Notes under the pieces: generated by a model
Database searches by the model: none
What the model was told of the DNA's origin: nothing
Seen by the model: only the letters and a program-made list of their open reading frames with translations
Shown here: positions 21,799 through 35,400 of the stretch, one piece after another
How positions within the stretch are numbered: the stretch's first letter is position 1
Layout of the letters: each line of letters starts with the position of its first letter
Translations under genes and position numbers: made by a program
Source: Scytalidium lignicola
Taxonomy: Eukaryota; Ascomycota; Leotiomycetes
Length of the DNA: 64,000 nt
NCBI GenBank assembly: GCA_002812745.2
Contig: NCSJ02000194.1
Coordinates: 1-64,000, forward strand
Direction: 5' to 3'

Positions 21799-22285
21799 CT
21801 ATGGCTTTGTGCCGCCCAAATTAATCCCGCCTGGTAATTTTTGAGCTTGTTCCGCCTTTAGCCTCTCGATGGTCTTGTTTTTCTGATATTCCATCACCCT
21901 TCGTTGTTTAAAGTATGTGACCTAGAGACATCATGGTCAGCATTTACTGCAATTAATTGTATTCTCGCTCCTAAAGATTCAAAAATTCCGATTCACCTCC
22001 TCTGCTCTCTGCGCCGACCCAAAAAATGCTCAACTGACGAACTCCAGACTTACCCAACTTGAAACACAATTAGCTTCGAATCCCTTCCCTTCAGACCCGC
22101 ACACCTTGGCTGCTTTGTCCTTCTCTGTCAAGCTATCGATAATACTGTTCTTATCCAGGCATTCGAAATATATATCTCTGGCCTCCCAGCATTTCGCTCT
22201 TTGGCTTCGATCGGGAGCTATTGGCGCTCCATCGGATGACAGCTTTGGAGCTNGGGGGGGAACTGCTCGAACCAAAGAGTCCCAT
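21799..22285 (-). CDS. COA6: Cytochrome c oxidase assembly factor 6
   Basis: A small mitochondrial intermembrane-space protein that helps deliver copper to the Cox2 Cu-A site. Exons are 22285-22054 and 21921-21799, with a 132-nt intron (GTAAGT..CTAG). The twin Cys pairs are CWEARDIYFEC (CX9C) and CGSEGKGFEANC (CX10C), the COA6 arrangement. Exon 2 supplies the usual tail VTYFKQRRVMEYQKNKTIER and ends PGGINLGGTKP. The protein starts MGLFGSSS at ATG 22285. An N at 22253 beside seven G's adds one surplus base; without it the frame is continuous and the length is 117 aa. The gene diverges from SYS1 over 418 bp. Confidence 0.93.
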
Positions 22286-22703
22286 ATTGTTAGGTTTTGC
22301 TAGGCTTCAGAGGTACCTAGGAACAACCGCCGAGTCAGCGCTTATGCAATTGAGATTAGTTGTAGATATATACAAACCTAAAATATACGTGAAACTACGG
22401 CAAAGTTGGTTCAAGCAAAAAAAGGTAGTATCACAGAACCTTCTCCAACCTAAACGATTTTAATCGCCCTCCATCCGCAATATTCCAAAAGGTCGTCATA
22501 TTCCAAAACGCGGCAAAATTGCCCACACTAAACCCCATTTATCTCACCGCCTACATGCATACCTCATGATATTACCATATAACACAAAAAAACATCTCCT
22601 TTGCGCAAAACCCAAACAAAGGCACAATGACGAGGCCGATATCCCCAAGATAGCAATCAAATCGCAAGCTGAAGTTGAAGTTTATACCACATTCTACGGC
22701 TTC
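22286..22703. promoter_or_regulatory. Divergent promoter region COA6 / SYS1
   Basis: 418 bp separate the two ATGs of the divergent genes, so both promoters must lie here or overlap. I see no classical TATA box placed correctly for either gene. The plus-strand ORF that starts at 22566 is an in-frame extension upstream of the SYS1 ATG and is probably untranslated. Confidence 0.5.
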
Positions 22704-23454
22704 ATGGCGCGACGGCGGCGACCTCCCCGACCGGGCGCCTTGACCGAGCTGCCACCCCTCAAGATCCTGAGCCAGATCATCCTCCTGCAAGTCATATACT
22801 ACCTCTCTGGGACACTTCTCATTCTCTTCACGGCGCTGGTAGCGGGGAAGCAGTTTAATTTGGATTTGGTGCTGAGTTGGCGGAGCTTGAGGGGGGACAA
22901 CACGGTTGGGTGGATGTTGGGACTAGTTTGGATGTTGAATAGCTTCATTGGGTATGTTTTTAAGTCATATATCCTTCTATCTATCCACCCCTTTTTCTAT
23001 CTCCCCATCAAATATCTTTCTCGAGGCCAGAGCTAACTTTTTGTTTTTTTCCCTCTTCCTCAGAGTCGTCGCTCTTATGCTCTTGGTTTCGCGCAGTAAA
23101 TTAATCCCCGACTTCGCTCTCACGATACATTTCCTCCATCTCGTCGTCACGTCTCTCTATTCGCATTCCGTACCTCGAAACTGGCTCTGGTGGGTTCTGC
23201 AGGTCGCTAGTGCTGTTTTTATGACGTTTGTGGGAGTATGGGCTTGTCAGTGGAGAGAGTTACGACCTATTAACTTTGGGGGGTCGAGTGCTGCGCAACA
23301 AACTATAGATGGAAGTGCCACGGAGAGTGCTATCAGCGGAGGGGGAGATGAGGAACAGGGCTACGGAAGAGGAAGAGGGAGGGGGAGAGGGAGGGATGGA
23401 GCTGGAGAATATGAAATGGTGGGAATAAAACCAGATAATGACCCTCCACAGTGA
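22704..23454 (+). CDS. SYS1: Golgi integral membrane protein Sys1
   Basis: Sys1 is the Golgi receptor that recruits the Arl3/ARFRP1 GTPase. Two exons, 22704-22951 and 23064-23454, give 212 aa in frame; the intron is GTATGT..TCAG. The N-terminus MARRRRPPRPGALTELPPLK and the following LKILSQIILLQVIYYLSGTL match fungal Sys1. Four hydrophobic spans are visible, at about 28-50, 73-90 (spanning the splice junction), 105-120 and 130-150, with RNWLWW between the last two. The C-terminal about 60 residues are hydrophilic with a GRGRGRGRGRDG run and are probably cytosolic and disordered. An earlier ATG in the open frame (22566) would add 46 residues that look unlike the family. Confidence 0.93.
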
Positions 23455-26400
23455 GCTGTTTGTTGAAAGGCGGCAGGGCTATTTGGGTTTAGCTCTCCTT
23501 GATGCTACATCAGTGCTGGGCATTTCAGAGGCGTTTTGGGTATTTTTGCGTTTAGGCTGTTTGTTTTTATTGTATACATAGGGAGCGAAGTTAGATTATT
23601 ACTGGGTTGGAGACATGGAGGAATGTCTAATTAAATCCTAATTTGATATAGGGCTCTCCATATTTTAATGATCACTCACTGGTTCTACCATACAAATTCT
23701 GGGATGTTACCTTACTTCCTTTAAGGGTCCTCTTTTTCTCCCAGATAATAGCAGAAGGTTACTGTTGTCAACTCTAAGCCTGTATATATATACTCAGAAT
23801 TCCTGAGAGTCTTCTTCACTTTTATACCAACTCAAAATTACTGAAGTAGTTGGTAGTAAGAGAACGCCCCGAAAAGAAAGCATTATCCCATAATGTAAGA
23901 GAATACTCTCCAAGTTTGTTTTCATCAGAGCTATCTATATGCTAAACAAGAGAATTATATTTCATAATCTCCAAATGTTCATATAACAATATCTACGTTG
24001 TTTTCTTTAAGACACAAGTACGAAATTTAATCTAATCCTTTCTTTGCCTCATCTCTCTGAAGTCATAAGCTGCCCAAGTACACCAAGTAAGATGCTGGCA
24101 TGTAACTACTATTTCTCCTCGATCTACATTTTAACTGGTCTCATTTACAAGTCTTATATTTAAATATCAAGATCTCTACGGCATATCATACTCGTCTAGG
24201 AGGCAGTAAACAAAAAGGTCTACAAATGATCTGAAGAACCCTTAGATCATAAGGAGTTACCGTTATATTAGAAGAGTATTCGCTCCTTCTATCCAGCATT
24301 GGAATTCCAAGAGATTTAGACACACCATCTCAATCTTACGAGAGTTTCTGAAATCATCAGATAACAGAACACCGTAATCACTATTACAGTAGAAGCTTAG
24401 TTTCACACCGCAAAAGGAAAGTAATTCGTAACCGAGATCCTAAAAGTGGGCTATCCACTTGGCGTGAGATCCTAAAGCAGCTACTTTTTGACATATGCTT
24501 AACTTCTTATTTTAGCTTTATGAAAACAAATGGAATCTAATGTCCACAGGCCCTCCTGCCCCCCCCAAACATGTCAGATCTAAGTGCTAATTTAAGCTGG
24601 TAGAAGGGATAAACTTAATGTATACTAATTTTTTTTCTAAAACTAGGCCCTTTTGAAGAAAATGGGAAAATAGGGCTGATTCTTATGATGAAATCTAACC
24701 ATGAATAAACATCACCAATCTCTTCCTAACACGAGCTCACCCCTTCTGCTATTCACAGATGATACAACATCTGTAGGATTATGTCTAAACGGCTTCCGTT
24801 AACGGACACTAGGCCCAATGCTGTAAGTATCGTTACTGTACTGTGCATGGGGGTGGCCTAGTCAATCTAGCATAATACGGTACCACCGTCCGTGAAGGGC
24901 AGCTCCCATCAAAAAATCGCACAGTTTGCAGGTGCTGTGAGTCGTTCCTTCAGAGATATGCATAACGGAGTCCGCAATGACCATGGTATGGTAGTTCTCA
25001 CATCAGCAGCAGCACGGGGTTTGACTCTCTAAACACGGCCGAGAACTGTAAGTAGTGCTCAATCGGCCGTCTGCCGAAGTGGTAACTGATCAAGAGTCCT
25101 ATTTTCTGAGGTGAGACTGGATAGGATCGGTGCGAAGGTGCATATGGACCCCTATGAAATTACTAGATCTGGCTAAGTCGTGACTAGGGTGGATTCAAAG
25201 TTAAGCGCAATCTAACACTTCTTCCTCGATTTAGCAGGAGTGGCATGTGGGAGAAGGTGATGATGACGAGGTCTTTGTGGGGTGCCGATATGGGTGTGTC
25301 TTTCCTTGCGAATGGCAATCTGACAAATATGAAAGCAAATAGATAAATTAGTCAATGTAGGGCTTCTGGGTTTCTACCGTTCGGTACTTACCTCTTCATG
25401 CCGAGTGTGGAGACAAATTCAGTGCCGTGTAAGCCCAAGACCCTGTCCAACCCCAGGGACTGTAAGATAAGTTGAAACGAGCACCTAAGCTTATATCAGC
25501 GTGAGTAGAAATGAGTTTGTTATGACAGCATTATATGCTACTCAGAAGACTGTCATCTCCAATACATGCAAACTTTTGTAGTATGCACTCCTTGAAATTG
25601 ATACGTACCTTCCTGCCAGCACTAGAAATGATCTTCAAATAGAGAATCCCGCTTTTTATGGATGACACGAGAATTGCAGCAGATTAGGTGTAGATCGGAG
25701 TATGCGGCCGTATAGTTGCGAACTGCCTAAAGCAAGGAAATAGACCGAGACAGCATCTTTACCGCGACCTACATTATCCGTAGCGGGATCCAGTGTAGAA
25801 ATAATCAATATTAATCAAATCATGAAGTCTAGAACATACCGTAAAACCAAAGCAACTCTCACAATCGATGATACGCAAGAGGGTTCTTGCACCCATGCTA
25901 GACATCAGAGAAGACCCAGGAATAATAGGCACAACTCTAATACCCTGCAGAGGATTACGAGATGTGTCTTCCAAATGAATTGCAATATAGTAATAGGAGG
26001 ATCACATAAAAGCAAGGTATGTAAAGGCTACCTGTCACTTGAAGCTTAATAAGAAGCTACCCACCTCGTATCGCAGTTGGCTATATTCCACATGGTGTAG
26101 CTGCTTCAATCCAAGCGAAGTCAACAATAAAATCACGAAGTATACGGACGTATGCTGCCAGTATATAGTATATGCTCAAGGATTGATGCATCACTCCCGC
26201 AGATAAACCGAACATGCTATTAACAGTATTTCACAAAATCTGACCACTTTTGCAGGAAAGATAGCCGGAACTTCCACCTTGGCTTTATGCCTTCTTCCAT
26301 GTACTGTACATCGGGAGTCACATGCTTGACAAAGTATTGGGTTGTGCAGTATATTGCGAAGCATTCAAAGTGGAAAAAGTAACAAAGGGTTTTTAGGAGT

Positions 26401-29400
26401 GCTGATATACACCCAAAAAAGAAAGCAGTACCATGATCATGATCCACTATAGCGACAGGGAAAATACTTCCTTGTAAATGCATGCATTTAAGAGGGTACA
26501 GCACAAGGAACATGACACGAAAGATATAGTCCGAACGCAAGGAAGTTAGAATTGATAAACAAAATCCTCCGAAGCGGGGTACTCAGACTCCAACTGCATT
26601 GCAACTGCGTTGGAAAAAAAGTACCAATCCTTGAGACGTTGGGAACACTTTGTATCCAGAACAACGCCCGAAGGCTTCACCGGACCGATAATGAAACCTC
26701 CAACACGAACAGCAGAAAAGACTCACTACAACAAATGAAACACTTCATATGGAACCAACCTGGATATTTTGGAAGCACAATCTGTACTGTAAAGGAGTAC
26801 ACGAAATGCCTATTTTGACATCACCGTGTAGCGAGCTGCACGACCGCATCAATGCAGTATTACCAATCTAATCTGTAGATAGGTCCGATGCGTCCCGATC
26901 CTAGAGAGACGACGGCGATGGTACAACAGATCTCCAGAATTAGATTTTGTCCGACTGATCCGAGTTGAGCGTTACAGTGGTGACGCTGTGTAAGTGCATC
27001 GGCATCCATGGCCCAAATGCGAGTCATCAACTCCAGACAAAGAGACAATCCAGCTTGACTCAGTGCTCATTGCTTTGTCGTTACCAGATATGACTTCGAT
27101 GCCCCATTCCAACAATGATCATAAAATAAAAAAGACCCATAAAATAAGGAAAAGTGACACCACTTACGCATATTTCCTATCTATTACCCCTCCATTTACT
27201 AGGGTTTAAGCCAGATATCCCAGGAAATGTTAACAACAAAACCCCACCAACACTTCTTGACAAAACATTTGTATGCACAATGGGGTGGACGACAAGACGG
27301 CTCAAGGGCCGCGTCATCGTCACATTTGACTGCGAACGAGCACCACTAGGATCGATCGGAGGATGCAGCGAATTAAGCTTGTTGCGACGTTGATGGGAAG
27401 CCCGGGATGAAACGGGGTCAAGGAATTAATTAGACAGCGAGGGTTAGCTGTGCCTTGGATAGCTTGCCAGTGCTTGCTGCAACGCAACTTGTTGGTACAG
27501 TACAAAAACCGTGAAAACCAACGGACACGGGATCCTAAACTCCGTGTGTGAACGGGGGAACATTTGGATTTTCCGAGGTACAAGTAAAGGAACACCTCGG
27601 ACCTATTCTTCCTGCTGTGCTTTGTGTTGGTTCCATCCGCTGGCTTATTTGTCAAGAGTTGCGTGATTCTTCTAGGGAGTTGGTTCATATCCCCATCCTT
27701 CAGGAGCTGTTTTTCCTAGCCCAGACCTAAAGAAGTCGAAACAAGCGCCGGTCAAGCTTCCACTCTGTGTGTAACGGGAGGATGGATCCCAATGGTCCCA
27801 CCGTTTAGGTGCGGATTAACAAATTGTGGTCATATTATCTCCGAACCAGATCCTACCAGATAACGGAGCTATTGGAGGCCCAAGAGTTAATTATTAAGAA
27901 TACTGTAAATGTTGGTTGTCTGTGTGGCGGGAGATGCGTGGACAGATACGGGGGCTGTTGTAGATAAAGTAATAGTGCATCAATAGCCTCTGCTGCAATG
28001 CAGCCATATCGCCCAGAACTGATAATAGTCAATACATTAATTGTTGTCTGTTGGTCTAGTGCATTCTTCGAAGTCAGCCTCACTTTCAATCTCCGGTCAG
28101 ATTCCCCCAAGAAAGACAGGAAAGAAACAGATAGGTAATTAAACAATTGCGATATGACGAATCCAAAAAAACCGTTACAATCGTCAAATTAATTGCCCAA
28201 ATAAGGTGTATGGCAATTGGTTAAGAGTATCCGCAGCCTCGTAAAGAAGAGAAAGTAGCTATCCCAGCAGCTCGATCGAACCCCATTTATTGCTTCTTTT
28301 TCCTCCCACACTTCACGCATACCTCCCTTTTGCCCAGAAACGCCACTCAAAAGCAGTGCAACCCAACCAAAGCAAATAACCTCAAAACGCCATGCGCACA
28401 GTGGCACGCTCTGCCCTTGTCTAGCACCGCAACTTTTCCCCCTCTTCCAGTAAAGCCCGCCCCAGACTCTTTTAGGACTTACATAATTCTTGCTCAGCGG
28501 GGCGTTTCTTATGTGACTATAACTGGAGGATTACTTATACACGCACACGGTTACCCAAAAAAAGGGTTTTGTGCCATAATTACTGTACCTAGGTAAGAAA
28601 ACGAGGCGTCGTGTAGCTTAGCCTTAGCTGATGCTCCTTCAAATGTCAGACAGCATGGTACGTACCCACCTGGAAATGGAAGTTCAACTAGCCATTCGGG
28701 AGGGACGGAAAAAGTGGTTTAGAGCCCGGATCCACACGATTGGTCGATTAATTACCCAAAGTAGGCAACCAAGAGAAGGTTAAAAATGATTAGGCTTTTT
28801 GTAAGCCAGATCACCGCTAATTCACTTTTCTTTTCTCTTCTTAGCTCGTCCCTGTGGATTTTCAAAATTGCGGGTATGCTCGGTCACAGGGTGACTGTAT
28901 TTTCTTATGTGTATTACAGTAATTACCAATCTGCAGACTTAATTAAAACAAATTTCCAGGGTAAATGTTTATTAAAACAAAAACAACNTTTTTTCCATAG
29001 CATTTATCACTCTCTTGGCNAAAAAAAGGACCGATGTAACCATACCACAGGTAAGGTTATCGCATTTATCAAGAAAATAAAACACCAATAGGAGAAAAAA
29101 AAGAGTAAGGGGAGGCCGCAAGGGTGGAGGAGGAAAGCAAGAAGAAAAAACAAGTTGTTGTGGAAAATAATGGGGTCCCACACAAAAACCCCATGAGAGA
29201 GAGAGAGAAAGAGAGCGCGCTGCCCTCCTACATCGAGGAAAGGATCATCCTAAAAAGAACAGCATCTTTCCCCATTTTTTTTCTCCCATGAAAAATAAAT
29301 TATACAGTAAAAACTCGTAGTATGATAATTAGAAAATCCATAACAAATTGATCTCGTGTGTGCTTTTCGGATCCGCAAAAATGCCACCACAAAACGCCGG

Positions 29401-32400
29401 TTGTTTCTTGTTTTTTTTTTACGCATCATCCACTAAACAGCGATGAAGGTGTGTGTAAGTTATGTGTGGTGTGCGAATATTAAAATTAATAAAAAGAAAA
29501 TACGATTATTGTTATTAATTAATCAACATTCCTCACCTTTTTCTAGCCCCCAACAATCAGTAAGTCAGAGTAAGTCCGTAAGAGATTTATTATAGCATAG
29601 TAACTAAGAAATCTAAAAGGAGTACTGTATTGGGGGGGGGGGGCACGGAATGGAAAAGAAATCTATCTAAACCCGATCCTTACAAGTAAATTAAATAGCG
29701 CGACAAGCCCTCAGAAAAAGTACGTAACTTTACACGTAATTGTCTTATATTATTATTAAAAACTATCGAGGAATTAATTGCGGAAGAAACGGACTTAACG
29801 ATACTGTAATAAGGTTCGGTTTTTAATGAAGAAGAAAAAGAAAAATACATGATTGGAAATAACTGAAAAAAGGCCGGGAAGTTGCGCATAAAAAAAGAGT
29901 TACGTCCGCACCGGTACGTGTACAAAGTTGCGCAGTGACCTTTTCGCATTAACTTATTTTTCTTTGTTACAAATATCGAAAATCTTTTTACAAAGCACAG
30001 AGTAAGTATTACTGTACGAAAACAAAAAAAAACCAACAAAGTAACCTTGCGGCACTGCTTTTTGTGTGGCTTGTTTAGTAAGCACGGATGCTCGTACAGT
30101 ATTACAGTACTGTACAGGTGTTCGATAGTTACTCTGTACAACGGTATCTAGAATCTTCTCAGCTCTTCTTTTTGTTGGCTTAAAGGTGGTCTTTTAAGAA
30201 ATCACCATAACCCTGTTGCTTTGTTCGTACGAATTACGTCCGTACCCATGATGCCTCTCTTCTAAAGGGTATGGGGCAGCATTTATTGGGCCTCCTGGAA
30301 TACGGCCGCATGGCTACGCCTGGCACCAACGTACGCCATTGAACCCCGAACTTACCCACTTGGAGTACTAGTACCTACACAGCCTCGCGCCTGGTTACTC
30401 ATCCAAGAGTCCTGAAAGGAGTAATGTATTCGTAGAACGGAGCTTTCGTAAAAGAATGAAGCCATCGGGCGGCTGATTTATGCAATGTATTATATTATTT
30501 TGCGTTTCAAATGTGATAGAAAGTGAATAATGTGGAGTAGAGGGGTGGGTGTGGATTGGAGTGAGGCTTAAGCGTACCCTCCAGTAGTAGTCATCAACGG
30601 CAAAGTGCGGCGCTGTGTTGTACTAAGCGATTGTATACGGTATAACGAATCCTCTTGTGCCTCTCGTAAAAATGCTCGTATGTGATTACTCCATAGTTCG
30701 AGCGCGAATTGTATTGTGCCTCAATGATTACAGAATCGTATGCATGCTATGAAATCATTCTGTAACCTCTTGCTACAAACTGCACCGTCTTTTGTCGTGA
30801 TTTGCGGTCGATCAAGATACGAGGGATACGAGAGCATTTAGAGTTATTAAGTCCGGTCAAGAGCTAGCAAGCCACAAGTCGGGAAATGACTGGCCGTGTT
30901 CTTATATCCGATTTAAACGGTCTTGGGGAAGGATGTACGGATGTAATGTACCTATTCCCTTCTACCAAGGAAGAATGGATCCTACTAGTAATTAAGTACA
31001 AAACGCAGTTCAAAGCGATCAAGAGGAATCGCGACAATCACCTCTTTAAGATCGCCATATCACGATCATCAATCCACTTTCGACGTTGTTGGTTGGCGTT
31101 GCGCTCTTAAGTTGCGACACAACCACACTAAACGTCCTCTTTTTCCCCCCCCCCACCGCTGGCTACGGATTCATCGGAACTGCAACACATCAAGCCCAAA
31201 TCCACAAGCAAAAAACCACCGAAGCAGCCAATGACTTACCCAACTAACAAATCCACGATATCCAAGAAGGAGAAGAAAAAGCCAAAAAAAAAAACTAACC
31301 AAAAATCCGACCATCTTCTTTACGTAGCGTAAAAGTTTTGCCTCTAACCATCTACATGGCACCATTAAGTTATTCGATAGATTAATCAATCAATCAAATT
31401 TCTCTGAACCACAGTATCCCCCAAACCCTCCTCCCCCTGCACCTTTTTCTGTTTCAGCTTCCGGACGAGGCATCCCAGCGATAAGTAAGCTTATTCCCGC
31501 ATCCCGTTCTTTTCNTTTTTTTACTTAAATGGTTTCCCGATCCNTTTTTTTTTGGTGCTAGTCCCGCTCTCGTTCCACACATCCAACCAACCACCACCCC
31601 CTTCTTCCATGTGTCGCACGCCGCCGCCGCCGCTTGGTATTACTTTACCTCAGAGGGCTCCCACTTTGTTGCTGTCTGAAAACTAAAATTCATTGAACAA
31701 GCCACGGTCCTTCGGCTCCCTCAGAAAAGCCGGCGCCGTCCTTCTTCTTCTTGTTCCCTTTTTAAAAAATAATTAGTCAGCGAGGGTGTCGGAATGAATT
31801 GCATAACTCTCGGAATGTTCATGCAATGGTTTAGTAATAGAGATAAGCAAGCAGTGCATACGGACGTACAGAAACCCCCATTTTCCGGTTATCCGATGGA
31901 TAGAAGTACAGTAGTATGATTCTGATGGAAAAGGGTTCCATTTATTTACCGCGGTCCAGTGCCGACTGCAGTTAAATAATTAAGTTTAGTTAAACGTATG
32001 ATAGTTCTACCCTTGTCAAAGAAGGGGGGGAGGCGGAACACGTAAAAAAGACGGTCGATAATAATTGCAGTACTGTATCGGTAGATGCAGGAATTATTGT
32101 CAATTGATCGATCGACAAAAAGTTTCAAACTAGGGCTCTCCTGACACTTGGCTTGATGGATAATCAAAACAACCGGAATGGATGCCACTTTTGGAAAGCT
32201 GGAAAGCCAGTCTTTCGCCCTGGGGCTGGCATTTGCTCAGCCCTTGGCTGCAACGCTCCGAAGTTGGCACGGCGTGGATTTTTGATTTCTGCGTTTCTAT
32301 CCGGTCATCGATAGCGAGATTGGCATTTTCGCCTCGGCGCCTCGGTGTTGGGCCCAAAAGGTTAAATTGAGGTTAAGGTTTCTGGGGACTGTCTCGCCTT

Positions 32401-35400
32401 GGGATGCGGCCGCCGCAGCGGATTTTTTGCGGCCCCATCAGAAGCTGCCTGGTGAGCGACTAGAGACAATATATTGGCTGATACCTACCCCCCCCCCTTC
32501 ATGGGTGTGTGGAAAAGGGCTTGGAACAAAATAAAATAAAAATACCGAAAAGAATCAATAATACGACACACACCGACCGCACACACCCACTCACTTCCCA
32601 TTTTCCAAGTTTTCTCGGTAAAAGAGACTTCGTATTCTCCCTTGGCCGAGGTTCCTGTCAGGTTTGCCAGATTCCTAATACTCACCGTTGCACTCGCCCT
32701 CGCCCGGAATATGTGTGGTGCGCCCCCTTTTCTTCTTCTTTGTAATGAAGCACGCATCTCGTAGCCTGGACGCTTTTACGCAAAGCATACATAAGAGTCC
32801 TCGTCGTTCGCTGGTTCATTAGCCCAAGGCGGCATTTTATGCGACAGGCAGTCCTCGTCGTCCGGAGGTCACAAACTCCGAGTCAGCCAGGTGATGTTCG
32901 ACCTGGGCGGATTATTGGCTGGACGGGCTGGCAAAAGAAACTAAAGGGAAAGCCGGGAAGGATGAAGATCGCGACGTAGCTAAAATTCATGCTTAAAACT
33001 TTGACAGTGCTGCAACGCCTCCTCTGCCTCGCGTTGGCACTGTGCGCGCTGAGGCTTGCATGCCAAGCAGGCCAAGGGCGAAGGGCAGCAGGCAGGAGAT
33101 TGGGTTGGGGCTAGGCAAAGGAGGTTGTGCCAATAGACCAGGCGGGGTGTCGCGGACACGCCAAATGTCTTGCCTCAGCTGGAGCGAAAGACCAGTCCTG
33201 GTTCATCATGCTTCGGTGCCAAAAATTGTGCTTTTCTGCATCCACCATTGATGCAATGCATCATTCGACGATGACAAAGAAATCGATAATTTTAACTTTG
33301 GCTTTGGCTTGCGACGTGACAAGGAATTTGATGACTTCAGGGGGTATGGCGGCAGTGTACAGTAATACGGGTACGGTGGTACCAGTCTGGCACATTGTCG
33401 GGTAGCTCGGTAATACAGTAAACGATGGCTGAGTCGTGGGAGCCGGTCAGGGTATCGAGACTTGTGGTCGTCAGCACTGCAAATAATTAGTTATGACCCA
33501 TAATTAAGGTCCTTTTGCAAACACCCACTGTCTGTGTCCCAAGTGGACTACCGTATGGTAACCATCTGCGGTTGAATCGTGGTCCGGAGTAACCTACTAT
33601 ATGCATAAATGGGCTCTTGAAGCTTGGCAGTAGCAATACCGTAATCGCAAGTCGAAATGGTGCACTCCAGATTGAACGCTAACACCATGCACCACCTCAC
33701 CACTAGGTAATTAAACTGCGAGAGCATTTCCTTGAGGAATCGCAACTATGGTTACGATCCTGTACGTCGGCGTGCTAACTACTACTAGGCTAAGTTTCTT
33801 GAAATCTGGCCTTATCGGAGTTTGTGTCGAAAGGACCTCTCCACTACAAAATAAAGCCACGACCGAACGTACGTAAGTCCATTGCAATGTTAAGACACTG
33901 TCGCACAGATAGAGCAGCTCGAAACGATGTTTTGATCACGGCAAGACTTGGCTTCGTAACGCCCAGCAAGCTAAAATGGTCAAGCACAAGGCAAGTCTCT
34001 CCAGTGTCCAGTCGTTGCATTAGGAAGTCATTCTCTCTGGCAATGGCTTAATTAGCTAGGTTATGGTGGCGCGCCGAAAATCGCGAGCCTACGGCCGCCT
34101 TGTCTCTTCATTTTCAATTATGAAGTCTCGTGGACAAAGAAAGATCCGACAAACAGCAGGTACCATACGTGGATCTGATGGAAGTTAGATTCTGTGAGGC
34201 GTCCAAGGAGTTTCGTTGCTTGAGCTTGGGGCGGAGTAGTGATCATTTTAATCCTGTTGAGATGTTGGTTATTGATCTCTGTAGTGGCACCACCCGATTG
34301 AAAGAAGAAAAAGCTCTCGGTTTATTACTCATGCAGCAACATTTCTCGACGGCACAGATTCGAGTCCGTCCTTTTTATCTCCGCAAACGGTGAAAGGTCC
34401 TTATCATCAACCCTCATCCTCGACACACACGTGGAGGAACAAGTCGGGAGGCAATAGTGGCTTGGCGGAAATTGAGTTTATCAACCAAGAGTGGAGTCGG
34501 GCGTAAGATACATTTGACAGGGCAATACTGTACAGTAGTTGTGCTTCATCAACCCTAGAACTTCCAAGGAGGGTAGGGAAGGCTCCTCTTTCAACGCCAC
34601 TGGGTTTCCACTTTCAGTATTTTCTAAAGCACTAGCATGGGTTGAGGTCGGCGATTACTAGAAAGTGATTAATATTCTAGAAAAAGAGCTCGGCATATAG
34701 CATACACAGACTTACCGTAGCAATGTATGGAAAGTAAGGAGGATGCAATAATATTACGACACCTGCATCGCACATGACACACTGACCGTGGTTGGATAAA
34801 AAGGCGAGTTCTTGCTAAGTGCCGGTATCTTTCTGAGATGACAACGCTAAGACACTTTGATGCAAGGGGACCAGACTGCTGGGACTGCTACGGCGCCTTG
34901 GCGGCAGTACTTCTGTCACCTCTCTCATGACAAACGTCGCTCCCCATCTCCCAAGATTCGGAATTCTTCCTCGACCACGCGTCCATTACTGGGCAGGCCA
35001 TGGGTTGCAAATCATGGACCTCTGAATTAGCATAGCCCAAAGTTACTTAGTACTAAGGTAGTACGCGTGCCATCGACCCACTGAAGATCTGAATTAAGAA
35101 ATAATCGCATCCAAAGGTTCCACCATCACGAATCAGTACCCTCAGTTGGAGCTAATACAGAGTTAAGCATGAACGAAAGAAAGTGGAGAAGGGGAAACAG
35201 AATAAGCACTTGTCAGAGATCGTTTACTACCGGAGATGTGTAGGTATCAGATGTGAGTACGGATGTAGACCGCCGAGGTTGGCGCTGAAGGTCTGCATTA
35301 ATTCGCTCAACTGGGTGTACGTTGATCTACGTATCAGCCACCGGGGCTCGGCAACAAAGTAACGGTTTTCTGTAAAGGGGAATTCTCTCGCCGCGGAGAT

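Noticed and set aside
34130..34400. Possible tRNA-like T-arm GATTCGAGTCC near 34360
   Set aside because: I could not build an acceptor stem, D-arm and anticodon arm around it.
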